In this document: positions 1 through 10,264 of the stretch, piece by piece | Layout: every line of letters begins with the position of its first letter | Numbering within the stretch: the first letter of the stretch is position 1 | Assembly (NCBI GenBank): GCA_001936135.1 | Contig: CP012817.1 | Location: 372,001 to 436,000 of the forward strand | DNA from: Saccharomycopsis fibuligera x Saccharomycopsis cf. fibuligera | Taxonomy: Eukaryota > Ascomycota > Saccharomycetes > Ascoideales > Saccharomycopsidaceae | Reading direction: 5' to 3' | Length of the DNA stretch: 64,000 nucleotides | The notes under the pieces: model-generated | Told to the model about the DNA's origin: nothing | Seen by the model: only the letters and a program-made list of their open reading frames with translations | Databases searched by the model: none | Made by a program: the position numbers and the translations under genes

Positions 1-937
1 TGGCACTCGATGTGCCACCCGCACTATTTGCTGAGTTATTAGCTTGGTTTAAAATACTAGTGTTGAATAATAGTGCACTGTTACTTAAGATGTTAATTGG
101 ATTACCCGTAGCATTTCTGTTTTCAAAATAGGCCGGATCTCCTGCGATTGCACCTTTATCTATTGCTCGCTGTTCATAATAATCATCTATCACTTTTTTA
201 CCATTCAACACCGTTATGGCACCAAATTCCATAAACACGCTTCTAGCGGTAATGACATTGATTGTTCTACCTTTATAACTAATCGGAAGAAACTTTCTTT
301 CAATCAAGTCAAATTTCTCTTTATTGGATAATGATATTTTGCGCAAATTATGGTACTTCAGAAATAGACTATGCGAGTCTCTGACCCCGACAATCCTCGC
401 CACTTTGGTTGCTAACATAAATAATTTGTCCCCTCTATCTAGTAGCGTGAAGGTGGCAGTCCTATATTGCCTGCCTTCTTTTAAGGCACCCAGCTTTTCA
501 ATTTTGGTCTCACCCTTTGTATCTATTTCTAGCTCATATTCGTCGCCAGCGTTGTTCAATTCGTGTTCTCGTTTAACTTTAGATGACACGGCCGCTGTTG
601 CTGGTTCTGCAGATGGATCCTTCAGCACTTCACCTTCTTCTTCTTCCAAATCATCTTGTAAAACAGCAGGCAGCAGTCGTGCCATTATTTCTGGATCACT
701 TATACTTTTCTGTTCCCCATTTGCTTTCTGCGGCACAACGCCCGTTATTGAAGTATTTTTCGTCGTCGTATCATCTTGTTTCTGTTCTTGTTTTTGATGT
801 TGCTCATTTGTGTCTTTTTGCGTCGCATCGCTTATGTTTGTTTCTTCCTCCACTTTAAGTCTCTTTAACGCTGGATCTGGCATATCATTGGCAGATTTTT
901 CCTCAAGTGGTCGCTTGGTTTTACTTCCTTCACTCAT
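1..937 (-). CDS. NPL6: RSC7/SWP82-family chromatin remodeller subunit, 5' part only
   Basis: The reading frame opens at an ATG (937-935) and stays open for 312 codons to the window edge, so the C-terminus is missing. The N-terminal ~100 residues are charged and low in complexity, with a basic stretch near the start (TKRPLEEK) and an acidic EEEEGE run. A folded region follows, beginning DEYELEIDTKGE and continuing through TFTLLDRGDKLFML, VARIVGVRDSHSLFLKYHNL and ITARSVFMEFGA to DDYYEQRA. This is the pattern of the Npl6(Rsc7)/Swp82 family, nuclear accessory subunits of the RSC and SWI/SNF remodellers. The visible part cannot separate the RSC from the SWI/SNF paralogue, so the symbol is provisional. 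The family call comes from recalled motifs, not from a search. Confidence 0.68.
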   Translation of the reverse strand, partial: MSEGSKTKRPLEEKSANDMPDPALKRLKVEEETNISDATQKDTNEQHQKQEQKQDDTTTKNTSITGVVPQKANGEQKSISDPEIMARLLPAVLQDDLEEEEGEVLKDPSAEPATAAVSSKVKREHELNNAGDEYELEIDTKGETKIEKLGALKEGRQYRTATFTLLDRGDKLFMLATKVARIVGVRDSHSLFLKYHNLRKISLSNKEKFDLIERKFLPISYKGRTINVITARSVFMEFGAITVLNGKKVIDDYYEQRAIDKGAIAGDPAYFENRNATGNPINILSNSALLFNTSILNQANNSANSAGGTSSA

Positions 938-1919
938 TCTGCAATATTCTTTAATGATATAACTCTCGGCCTTAGAGACAGTTTATATTGCGAAACAGGA
1001 TACGCCTTATCGCAGTGCTTTAACGCTTTTCGATAAATCTTTGGCTCAATTGAGAAAATATACACGGCGAGCTATTGACAGAAACACGGTGTTTGATATT
1101 GACTGACACGGAAATTTAAGCTCGAATTGGATAATCTATTTTTTCTGGGAAAAAGAAGAGAACTTGCAATCAGATAAATTATGGCTCAGTCGGTTGAATA
1201 ACATCAATTACACTTGTATGCTCTGCACACAGTATTTATTTTTTGCGTTTTTGATTTTTGGTTTTTCTTGATTTTTTTTGTTTTTCGTGCAGAAAATTAA
1301 TATGAGAGAAATCAGTTTTTTCGAGACAGGGCAGCATAACCATAATAAGTATACAAGTGTAACTCTGCTTTCAATGATGCTCATCAATTTGTTCTCTAAG
1401 GTACACATGTTTAGATAATGGAAAAAAATGTAAATTTAAAACAAACCTATAGTACATAGAGAGAGAGAGAGAGAGGGAGAGAGAGCGCCGAATATAACGG
1501 AGAATAAGGCAAGTGATGTAGTGGACGAAAAAAGTAAATATAGATCAAAATTGAACCAGATATATAAATGGAACAGAGAATGGAAAGAAAAAATAAACGA
1601 GCAAAAAAAATAACTAAAAATTAAAATTACAGTAATTAAAGCACAGGACACCTTAAAAAAGTTATAAAAAACAAACATAAGACCAAAATTAAAATTGAGC
1701 AAGAATAAAAAGAACAAAAAAATTAGAAGTGTGAAGAAACCAAAAACTTTTTAAAATAAAACCAAAACAAAACAAATAATAAAAAAAGGAATTAAGAACG
1801 CAAAAGAATGATGGGATTAAAAAACGCAGTTCTAAACAAAATGAATTTCTGCTCGCATGCCAGTGATGTAATTTATATGGAAAATGTAATTGTGTGAGTG
1901 AAGAACGTCGCAATTATAT
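938..1919. other. Intergenic: NPL6 promoter and 3' flank of TRP-like gene
   Basis: AT-rich spacer upstream of the leftmost gene and downstream of the TRP-like gene, both on the minus strand. It holds a short GA-rich microsatellite (about 1458-1486) and A-rich tracts. The short reading frames here are low in complexity and not convincing. I see no RNA gene. Confidence 0.6.
1458..1486. repeat. GA dinucleotide microsatellite
   Basis: Near-perfect run of GA repeats interrupted by GGGA, in the spacer 3' of the TRP-like gene. Confidence 0.85.
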
Positions 1920-4900
1920 TCAATCGTTGAGAGAGTAGTAATCTGTGTCCTTTCTTACCAAATTTTCAAATTCAAATATCTCTTCTGATGGGATACCTTT
2001 GTAGCCTAAGTCGACTTCGCTATTATTAGTGTAACGTCTTACCTTTTTGTGAGTGCTTTCTCTAGAAAGTTCTTCAGGTACTTCGTGAATTGTGCCGTGA
2101 TAGTTATCTCTAGATTTTTGGGCAAGGGCATGGTATGATGAAGCACGGGAATTACATTTACTACTGTTTGTGCTGCTGCTGATACTAGTGCCAGCACTAT
2201 TGTATATGCCACCAATCAGCGAGTCAAAGTTGTTGGCCGCCACAGGACTATTAAGATCAATCAAACGTGGCTCAACTGAATCTAGCGTTGTTTTTTTAGA
2301 AACTAAAGAATTCTGTCTGCTAATTCTTTGTAGCCTATCCATTCCGAGGTCATTGATATAAGAAGGGCTAGTATACTTATGATTATCGTTGGTAGTGCTC
2401 TTGCTATAATCATCATCATCACTATTAGTTTTCATCTGAAGTTGCACTACCTCATTTGCGCTTTTCACAACCAATTGTTTAGGACGGCTAACATGGAATC
2501 CGGATTCTGTTGCTGGTGGGCGTTCTTTGGTAAACATTTTTTTAAACAACTTACTAACATTAGTGATGAATGGACTGCTAAATTTGCCATCGTCATTCAA
2601 TGGCTCAGCACCATTAGAGGTCATTGGGTTGATAGAATTGAGATTACCATCTCTTTTATTCCAAATCTTGAGAATTTCTTCTTCAGGTTCTGGAACAATA
2701 CCACGGTACAAATCTGCCTCTCTAACCGTATAGTCGACATTTTTCTTTGGCTGGTAAGTGGTTGATAACAAGGGATCATGAGAAGCTTTTCTGTTGATAT
2801 CAAACCCGTCTAAGTTCATTAAAGAGCTAGTCAACTCCAGATCAACACGTCTATCTCTATTGATGGAATTGCTAGTGCTACTATCATATGCAGCTGTTGG
2901 AGTTTGAAGCTCTGGAGTCAAAAGCAGAGTTTGCGGTTGCCTGAAAAAGGTAGATGTATCAATTGATCCCTCAAAGGCACTTTCGGATTTGAGTGACCGT
3001 GTGATAGACGACAGATTATTCTTAAGATTATTATTACTGTTGTTAGCGTTGGAATTACTATTATAGTTGCTATTGTAAGGTGTGTTACTACTAGAGCTCA
3101 ACAAACATTTCTCTAAATCCAATGAATTCCCTAGTGAGTATGAACTTCTTGAAGTGTGATTAAAAACATTATTGGTTTGCTTTTCTATTAAATTAGAAGT
3201 CAGTAGTCTTTCATAAGTGAGTTCATTGGTGTTAGCCACTGGATTATCCGTCTTCTTAAGATAACTTTTATTCTTGAAACGATGTCTTGACATTGTGATA
3301 TCAAGAACAGTTGAAAATGATCTAAGGATAACGACTACTATCAATAATGCATGAACAGTTATTTGTGCATACCCAACACAGCCCCGTATTCTTTCAGAAA
3401 CATTTAGTCCGTATAAATAAGGAATATTCAAAAACACGACAAGGACTTTGAAAAAAGCTATAATCAAAGCATTCAAATTTTTTTTAGCTCCAACATAATA
3501 CGGTTTGTAGACTAACAAAAGGGAAAAATAAGTCAATTCAACACAAATCATGAGTACTACTTGTGCCACTCCTGAACTTTGAAGACATGAAATACCCACT
3601 GCTTTAATGAATAAAAGTAGATACTCATAAAAAATAAATCTTAATTTGTTTGGTTTCAATTTGTAGTAAACAAAGCCAAAAAGGTTAATGAGGTTCACTG
3701 AAGTGTATAGTTTCTTGGAAATGGTGGATGGACTGGGGGCAAATCCACGAGCAAAACGGCTTTTGCGTTTTACTAACCTGATTAAATTCTCAATGCCGTA
3801 AACATACTTGAGTAAAAAAGCAATAATACCAAGGACCCAAATAATTACTAAAAGAAGCCCCAATATTGATCGAAATTGAGATGGGCCTTGATGATAGAAT
3901 TGGTACAAAGAAAGTACCAAAAAGGGAAGACTGAATAATGAGTAGTAAACGTATAAAATTGCACCCAACATATAGAACAAATTTCTCTTATGGAAGTCCT
4001 GACAAAATTCATGGTCCACTATAGGACTTCTTTTCTGTCTTATCCAACTAGCCACAACAAACATTTCATTAACAAAAAGGACAATTCCTAAAGTGGCTAA
4101 TGACCAGAACATGAAACTTGTCCAACCATAACTTTTTAACTGTTCGCTGCTGAAAAGTGTAAGACCATCAAGTCCATCATCATAATATGCCAAATACAAG
4201 TTGTCGGCTTCTAAATCTTTAGGAGTTAACAGTGATTTGAAAAAATTGTAGGTCATTAAAGCACACCAATTCATGTTGCTAAAGAGAGGCTGATACCAGC
4301 CTGGGTAGCACAAATTTAAGCCAGCGTTGAAAAAAGCAAACTGCGCGTACTGAAGCAAGTCAGGAACGCTAGGACTAAGGTGCCTTAAGTATGATTCATT
4401 GCATATAGCCGAAACAAGATTCAAAAATGCGTTGCTATTGCTTTCTTGATATGGGCTGCCTAGAAGCCCATACATGTATATAATAGCTATTACCACTAGG
4501 AGCGCTGGAAGCGATATACATAAAACAATGTAATAAGCAATTGAGAACTGAGGGGTGATGTAAGCTTCAGCACAGCCAAGCAAATCTGACTCGGCGTTAT
4601 TGCTTATTATGGAAAACCTGACCGTGAAAGATGCTAAATCTTTAGGATTAACTAATTCCTGGATAAAATTAATATCAAAAGAATCATTTGTCGTTAACGG
4701 GCATAAATTGTCAAAAGTTGAGTTCAAACCAAGATGGTCAAAATCTGGGTATACGCTAAGATTGGAGTATGTTCCCAAATGATTGCAAAACCGAAAGTAC
4801 TGATTTACCTCGCTGCCATCTATAAAGCTCACTTGAACATGAAGAGTTGTAAATTTATTAGTTTCCTCATCAATATCAGTTATATCGCCTCTTTTCAAGT

Positions 4901-5105
4901 TTGCTTGCATCCGATATAATATTAAATTTGTAATGTATCGGTCATAATAGGCCTCCACCCTAGACATTCCAATGGCAAGCAGCTTATGACCGACATCAGA
5001 GCAAGGGTATGCTTTCAATAATGCTGATTCGCTGGGTATTATGAATAGACTGAATAATAAACATATTTGGAGTAAGGTTGTGGATATCTTGCTGAAAAGC
5101 TTCAT
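1920..5105 (-). CDS. TRP-like (Flc/Pkd2-type) polytopic membrane protein
   Basis: Predicted 1061 aa when started at the ATG at 5105. That start puts a classic signal peptide first (MKLFSKI then a Leu/Ile-rich core ending SESALL). An in-frame ATG 43 codons further upstream (5234) would bury the signal sequence, so I prefer the inner start. Residues ~25-185 form a Cys-containing lumenal domain like the ML-like domain of fungal TRP proteins. About nine hydrophobic segments follow (~190 to ~600). The last ~450 residues are a hydrophilic, Ser/Asn-rich cytosolic tail. The family includes S. cerevisiae FLC1-3 and YOR365C and S. pombe pkd2: ER, vacuole or plasma-membrane proteins tied to calcium, FAD transport and wall integrity. 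I cannot assign a particular member. It shares a ~1.2 kb divergent promoter with the PEX29-like gene. Confidence 0.72.
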   Translation of the reverse strand: MKLFSKISTTLLQICLLFSLFIIPSESALLKAYPCSDVGHKLLAIGMSRVEAYYDRYITNLILYRMQANLKRGDITDIDEETNKFTTLHVQVSFIDGSEVNQYFRFCNHLGTYSNLSVYPDFDHLGLNSTFDNLCPLTTNDSFDINFIQELVNPKDLASFTVRFSIISNNAESDLLGCAEAYITPQFSIAYYIVLCISLPALLVVIAIIYMYGLLGSPYQESNSNAFLNLVSAICNESYLRHLSPSVPDLLQYAQFAFFNAGLNLCYPGWYQPLFSNMNWCALMTYNFFKSLLTPKDLEADNLYLAYYDDGLDGLTLFSSEQLKSYGWTSFMFWSLATLGIVLFVNEMFVVASWIRQKRSPIVDHEFCQDFHKRNLFYMLGAILYVYYSLFSLPFLVLSLYQFYHQGPSQFRSILGLLLVIIWVLGIIAFLLKYVYGIENLIRLVKRKSRFARGFAPSPSTISKKLYTSVNLINLFGFVYYKLKPNKLRFIFYEYLLLFIKAVGISCLQSSGVAQVVLMICVELTYFSLLLVYKPYYVGAKKNLNALIIAFFKVLVVFLNIPYLYGLNVSERIRGCVGYAQITVHALLIVVVILRSFSTVLDITMSRHRFKNKSYLKKTDNPVANTNELTYERLLTSNLIEKQTNNVFNHTSRSSYSLGNSLDLEKCLLSSSSNTPYNSNYNSNSNANNSNNNLKNNLSSITRSLKSESAFEGSIDTSTFFRQPQTLLLTPELQTPTAAYDSSTSNSINRDRRVDLELTSSLMNLDGFDINRKASHDPLLSTTYQPKKNVDYTVREADLYRGIVPEPEEEILKIWNKRDGNLNSINPMTSNGAEPLNDDGKFSSPFITNVSKLFKKMFTKERPPATESGFHVSRPKQLVVKSANEVVQLQMKTNSDDDDYSKSTTNDNHKYTSPSYINDLGMDRLQRISRQNSLVSKKTTLDSVEPRLIDLNSPVAANNFDSLIGGIYNSAGTSISSSTNSSKCNSRASSYHALAQKSRDNYHGTIHEVPEELSRESTHKKVRRYTNNSEVDLGYKGIPSEEIFEFENLVRKDTDYYSLND

Positions 5106-6295
5106 TGTGGGTGAGCCAAAAAAGGTATAGTCTTGTTGAGTTTTGATAAAAAAGATAGAACCAAACAAGTCAAAACAAAAAAGTAAAACTATTGATTTAT
5201 GAGACGTTGAGTTAACAAGAAATAAAGTAATCAATAATTTGTCTCTTTGATATATATGACCCGGCGAATCTGATTAGTAAAGCACTGATATTTCTGGGTT
5301 GATGTGGTAACGAATGGATATTGTGGGAAAAAATAGCCAAACTAACAACGATCTATCTATATCTCTGTGATGTAATCAATTGAAGCAAATTCTTTGAAAG
5401 ATGTGATCAAGAGGAAACGCACACCTGCGAGAAGCACATCAAAAGGGGCGAATTGAATATGTAGTTTGTTGAAACCGAGAAATAGCTAATCAGAAACCAT
5501 AAGCTTACAGGCAGTGTGTGTGCGTTGTAGAAAAAGCAAGCGGTTCTGTTGGAGATGATGAAATGGATACTCTAGCGGTGCTGGTTTGTTGGCTAGTGTG
5601 AGGAAAGCTCAGAAATCTTAGGGTGGACCTGTCGACAGTAACGGTGCAGAAATTGTTGCAGCTTGAAGAAGGAGGCTTATGCTTTTTTTTTTTTTTTTTC
5701 TATTTTCCTTTTCTAATTTCTGTTATTTTGTTTTTCTGTGGGTCGACCACCGGAAAATTTTTGAAGCGCAGCTGGGAAGTTGCACCGCCACAGTATGCAT
5801 GTTGCTTACCCGAAACGGAAAGAACAGAGGGCGCATGTGGTTGGTGAGTAGAGATATAGGGGCTGCAAACTCCATTGTTGGGGTAGTCTTTTGCAAAATG
5901 TATCTATCCAAAAAGCCTGGTAGTGTAGAAACATGCGACTTGCAAACCAAAATTTACTGGCTGATACACTCTCAAAGCCCTCGCATAAGCGGATGGCGTA
6001 GACACTAGTACTACCACGAGTAGCAAGGAACCCCCTTTAGAGACAATTCCAAACCATTGCGGCACGTGCGCCCCATCCCCATCGACCACCGCCAGCGGCA
6101 ACCGCTGAGAAAAAAGATTTTGGCAGCTGGCGGCTAATCGCCGTTAGGTCTTTCATCTTTTGACAGCTTACTTCGATCAAATTATTCTTTTGTGGAGAGA
6201 CCATATTTTTTCAAAATAAACAAAAGGTGCAGTCGGTATTTCTCATATTATACTTTGAGTGGCACGATAATTGAGCCGCCCCTGTGTAACATAGC
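5106..6295. promoter_or_regulatory. Divergent promoter region, TRP-like gene / PEX29-like gene
   Basis: About 1.2 kb between two divergent starts. It contains a poly-T run (5682-5699), a CACGTG E-box (6063-6068), and an interrupted inverted repeat, CCGCCAGC (6089-6096) with GCTGGCGG (6126-6133). Short reading frames across it look incidental. The E-box could bind Cbf1 or another bHLH factor (inference). Confidence 0.5.
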
Positions 6296-9217
6296 ATGGA
6301 CGCTGTATCTCAATTCTTGTCTACTTGGGATACTTCTCTGGAGAACGCTGCCAACCACGGAACCGGTTCCACTGGCAACAACAACAACAACAACAACAAC
6401 AGCAAACGAAATAGCGCTATCAGTATGAGTTCTTTTACTGGCAAACGGAAAAACAGCACCACTAGTACCAATAGTAGCAATGCTAGCGGTAGTGCTCAGC
6501 AAAGCAGCGGTTCAGCTGCGGGTACTGGCGCTGGTGCGACTTCTAGTAGTGGTGCAAACAACACCGCACCAACGAAAAGCGAACCAAACTTCCTATCCAC
6601 TTTCTTGTCAACTAAATCGACCACGAGCTTGAACTCTCAACTAACTGATAAATTGGTTGAAAAGTTCATTTTGATGGCATTGCCTACAGAATCCGGGGTC
6701 AATGAGTCCAACATTCAACAACGGCTCATCGATGCCGCCAATAGACCTCAATTCTCCGTGCAACTCATGTCAAAAAATTTCATAAACATGAATTCAAGAC
6801 TTTCGATTCCTTTCATAACCCTCAACAATATTTTTAAATTGCTTAATTGGGAAAACCCCAGCCTTAATATCTTTATTCTATTGCTAATCACCAATTTGAT
6901 TTTGACTCCGTTGCCTATACTTTTCTCATTGCCATTTTTCTACCTTGTTTATGGCATTATGCTTCCTCAATATTTGCACAAGTATTCTTTGGATACCATA
7001 AATTTCAAAACATTTTTCGGGTTGGATAGTTTCCCGTATCCTTCGTATTATCCCACAAATGTTGTCGAAGAAGTCAAACCGTGCCTGCAGTTTTCCAAAG
7101 AGTTTTTCATCAATATGACAGATTTGCAAAATTTCTTGGTCATTTATATTATTTCTTGGGATTTGATTAACAACTTTTTGAAGAAATTTATATATTTTAA
7201 GGTCGAGTCCGTATCGAATTTTGTGTTTTTAGCAGTGGCTTCTTTCGGAGTGTTGAATTTGACCATAATGCCTTATTTGGTGTTTTACTTGTTACCAGTG
7301 TTTAAAGTGGCGCTCCTTGTTTTGGTATGGGGTTTCTTAATAATGATGCACCCTAATAATAGAAACCAATTTTTCCAAATGTTAGATATTGAGAATTACA
7401 TCAAGCAAAAGGTTGAGGAAGACGAAGCAAATGTGATTGCACAACAAAAATATCAAGAGACTCAAGCAGGTTCGGAAAAAAATGCTACTACAACAGCAAA
7501 AGGTGCAGACATTGATGCATTTGATGCTGATGCAGCTGATAATACTATAACTCTGCAAGAAAATAAAGGAGAAGATGAGGATGAAGATAAAGATGAAGAT
7601 AAAGATGAAGATGAGTATGCTCGATTTTTGGAAAAGGAAAAACATCAAAAAGCAGCCCTCAAAGAAATTATTAGTAAGAAAATTCCCAATAAAAAGAAGC
7701 TAATGGCCAATATTAAAGACCTCGAACAAAAGTTTTACCTTAGATTTATTAAGGATGAATTCGAGTTTAAACTGTATTACCTTGAAAACGTGTTAGATTT
7801 CAATTATCTTGAAAACTTTGACCGGCATAAATTACAGGAGATTAGAATGATTGAAATTTTTGAAATCCAATCATTCAACAAGACTGAAAAAGAATGGAAT
7901 GCGTCATTTTACTCTACTGACTTTTTTACCAAGAATTCAGAAATTAGAAAAAACTACGTGAACCAGTTGAAACTCAAGCGCAAGATTCAAATGCAGAATG
8001 AACATATTGACAAGACAATTAAGCATCAACAGCAGCTGCTGCAACAGCAACAGCCAACGGTTTCTAGTTCTGCTTATCTGTTATCAAGCTACTTGAAAGG
8101 GGAAGTCGGTTTAGGAAGTACTGATGAAAACACCACCAGCACTTCTGGTGCTGATGGTGCTGGTGCTGGCGTCAACCAGAATGAAAGAAGTGCTAATTCC
8201 GAGTTAAGTACGCTTGATAGCGATACTGACGAACTAGTCAGTGATACCAATGTCAAGCCATTACATTATTCTACGAGTTTGAAATTGATCTCGGCTCCGA
8301 AAAACTACGAATTTTCCGAACAGCTGGATTGGAAGTTGGATTTGTGTCCACAGAACTGGTGTGCTAAGGAACACATTTCGGACATTGTCGATATTGACGA
8401 TGAAGGTAAGTGGGTATACGATATCAACTTAAAGACCAAGAATCGTAGCAATGAGTTCAGAAGACGCAGATGGACGAGATTGGTGGTGAGAAGCAGCGAA
8501 TACAACCGGTCCAAGTACAACGGGGATGAGAATGAAGTTTTTGAAGACGAGGATGAAGACGAGGATAAAGACGAGGATGAAGACGAAGCTGGCGAGGGCA
8601 ATCATGGCGATAGCGAAGAAGAAGACGAAGATGAAAACGGACCCGCGAGTAAGAATCAAGGCATTTACAATGAAGGGATTGCTGGCAAAAGTGGACAGGC
8701 GGCACTGCATGGCGCTGCAGCCGCTGCAGCTGATGGTATAGATAAGCAGCGAGCAACAAGTGGACTATTGTTTGAGCATTCGCCAAGCCGCGCATCTGCT
8801 ACCGGGGGTGAAGCTAGTGAAGTCGGTGAAGCAGCAGCAGCACGAGGTAAAATGTCAGGTAATCAGAGACAAACAGAAGCGCCTTCAGGCTATCGCAGTG
8901 GCAGCAAAAGCAGTGCAGCACCGATTGCAGACCAACGGAATTCTGGCGGCTCGCAGCTGCTGACCGAAAGCCATGATAATACTGGTGCAAGTAACAAGAG
9001 CACTGCAGCAAAGACTCAGCAAAGAGATGGTCTAGGACAGTCCCTAGCGCCAGGAAGGCCGGGACATATGAGAAAGTCGCTGTCGATAACGAGAAACATA
9101 ATGAGTTTTTTGGACCAGAGCTTTGAGGCAATGAATAGCGGTGGTACCACCACCACCGCCGGCGGCGGTAGCGGCGATAACGACAGTAGCGATGACTACG
9201 ACAAGAAGCACAGATGA
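6296..9217 (+). CDS. PEX29: Peroxin of the PEX28/PEX29 (Pex24p-domain) family
   Basis: Predicted 973 aa. The start MDAVSQFLSTWDTSL resembles the N-terminus of Pex29. A Ser/Asn/Gly-rich linker follows. From about residue 110 comes a Pex24p-type membrane region: a hydrophobic hairpin at ~180-225 (NIFILLLITNLIL...), and further membrane stretches near 277-300 and 310-352. Downstream are acidic segments (DEDEDKDEDKDEDE at ~425) and dysferlin-like stretches rich in Trp and aromatics (EKEWNASFYSTDFF; QLDWKLDLCPQNW; RRRRWTRLVVRSS). Proteins of this family sit in ER-peroxisome contact regions and control peroxisome size and number. The protein is longer than S. cerevisiae Pex29 (~550 aa), because of the low-complexity linkers and an Ala/Gly/Ser-rich C-terminus that is GC-rich at the DNA level. 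PEX28 versus PEX29 is not certain. Confidence 0.72.
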   Translation: MDAVSQFLSTWDTSLENAANHGTGSTGNNNNNNNNSKRNSAISMSSFTGKRKNSTTSTNSSNASGSAQQSSGSAAGTGAGATSSSGANNTAPTKSEPNFLSTFLSTKSTTSLNSQLTDKLVEKFILMALPTESGVNESNIQQRLIDAANRPQFSVQLMSKNFINMNSRLSIPFITLNNIFKLLNWENPSLNIFILLLITNLILTPLPILFSLPFFYLVYGIMLPQYLHKYSLDTINFKTFFGLDSFPYPSYYPTNVVEEVKPCLQFSKEFFINMTDLQNFLVIYIISWDLINNFLKKFIYFKVESVSNFVFLAVASFGVLNLTIMPYLVFYLLPVFKVALLVLVWGFLIMMHPNNRNQFFQMLDIENYIKQKVEEDEANVIAQQKYQETQAGSEKNATTTAKGADIDAFDADAADNTITLQENKGEDEDEDKDEDKDEDEYARFLEKEKHQKAALKEIISKKIPNKKKLMANIKDLEQKFYLRFIKDEFEFKLYYLENVLDFNYLENFDRHKLQEIRMIEIFEIQSFNKTEKEWNASFYSTDFFTKNSEIRKNYVNQLKLKRKIQMQNEHIDKTIKHQQQLLQQQQPTVSSSAYLLSSYLKGEVGLGSTDENTTSTSGADGAGAGVNQNERSANSELSTLDSDTDELVSDTNVKPLHYSTSLKLISAPKNYEFSEQLDWKLDLCPQNWCAKEHISDIVDIDDEGKWVYDINLKTKNRSNEFRRRRWTRLVVRSSEYNRSKYNGDENEVFEDEDEDEDKDEDEDEAGEGNHGDSEEEDEDENGPASKNQGIYNEGIAGKSGQAALHGAAAAAADGIDKQRATSGLLFEHSPSRASATGGEASEVGEAAAARGKMSGNQRQTEAPSGYRSGSKSSAAPIADQRNSGGSQLLTESHDNTGASNKSTAAKTQQRDGLGQSLAPGRPGHMRKSLSITRNIMSFLDQSFEAMNSGGTTTTAGGGSGDNDSSDDYDKKHR

Positions 9218-9600
9218 GGGGAGCGAGTGCGAGCACAGATAGCTCTAAATATTATATTTACACTACACACTACATACTAAATGGTACGTACACGACTATA
9301 CGAATGAAACGCTTATCTTGACGCTAAGCGCGGCGGCAGCAGCTTGAGCAGCGGCAGCTCTACTGTAATAGCGCTTGCACCTGGAGACGTGGGGCGGCTT
9401 TGGCGGTGGGTGATTTGTATGGTGATTTGTGTGCTTTTGTGCACTCTTGAGTATTTCCGAGGGGGTGTGGCTAGCCAGAACAGCACTACGTTGATAATGG
9501 CCATTGACTGTGAATTCTGATATAGTGGAGCGTATCAATAATAGCGGCGTGCACGGGGTGCACGAATCTAGCGGGGGTTTTTTTTTGCTTTAGTGAGCGG

Positions 9601-9631
9601 CAGGCGCTGCAGCAGTTTGCTGCAGCGCCTG
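9601..9631. repeat. Perfect GC-rich hairpin, 14-bp arms, 3-nt loop
   Basis: CAGGCGCTGCAGCA, loop GTT, then TGCTGCAGCGCCTG, the exact reverse complement of the first arm. It lies 384 bp beyond the PEX29 stop, just after a short poly-T run (9578-9586). Confidence 0.9.
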
Positions 9632-9806
9632 TAATTACTAATTAGCGACCTGTGATTGGACGAGACTCACCAGCCTCAACGGGAAGACAAGGCCGCGGCT
9701 AGTGCCACAACTGCGGCCCGACACACCGTATGTAGCACTAGCTCAGCTTACTAACTGTGGGCTGCGATGGGCTGCTGTTGCTGCTGCTGCCGCCGCCTGC
9801 TTACTT

Positions 9807-9808
<2 letters not shown>

Positions 9809-9841
<33 letters not shown>
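9809..9841. repeat. Long poly-T homopolymer
   Basis: About 32 uninterrupted T residues upstream of SFU1, within a pyrimidine-rich tract. Such runs usually exclude nucleosomes in yeast promoters. The length is uncertain because of sequencing slippage. Confidence 0.85.
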
Positions 9842-10264
9842 CTTCTTCTTTTCTGTCTTCTCTCTGCTGCTGCTGCTGCTGCTGCTTACTATTCCGCCCG
9901 CTGCCATTCATTCTATCGAAAACGGTTTTTCCTCTGCCTTTAATTTGCACCAACTTATTCTCTCTCGTTTACTCTCATTTTCGCACCTCTGTCAATTCTC
10001 TTCCCTCTCATTCTCTCTGGCTCCCGTCCGAACTCCTCATTCCCTCCATCTTTTCCGCAATACTCTAGAATGCCTTTGGGCTTGCGCTGCTGATAGTCCT
10101 TTCCCTCTTGTCTCAGAGCTATTGCTTCTTTAAACTTACAGTCTCGCTGTAGTCACGCTACCTAATACCAGGCTGCGCATGTATGCTTCAATCTCACACT
10201 CAAATCATCCACAGCCACTATTTCATAGAATTTAATCAGCAACCAGAGAACAATACTAGTAACT

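Larger units (their letters stand above)
9218..10264. promoter_or_regulatory. SFU1 upstream region with hairpin and long pyrimidine tract
   Basis: About 1 kb between PEX29 and SFU1. It holds a perfect GC-rich hairpin (9601-9631), a GTATGT/TACTAAC motif pair (9728-9755), a pure poly-T run of about 30 (from ~9809), CTG-repeat patches (9778-9790, 9866-9886), and a strongly pyrimidine-biased stretch to ~10060 in which the dinucleotide AG does not occur from 9757 to 10066. It is probably the promoter and a long 5' leader of SFU1. Reading frames through it are Phe/Leu/Cys-rich artefacts of the pyrimidine tract. Confidence 0.5.

Noticed and set aside
5105-5234. Upstream in-frame ATG of the TRP-like gene as the true start
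   Set aside because: It would place 43 residues before a textbook signal peptide. The inner ATG is the better start.
9702-10133. 143-codon frame upstream of SFU1
   Set aside because: Its composition is poly-Phe, Leu and Cys, produced by the poly-T and pyrimidine tracts. No real domain.
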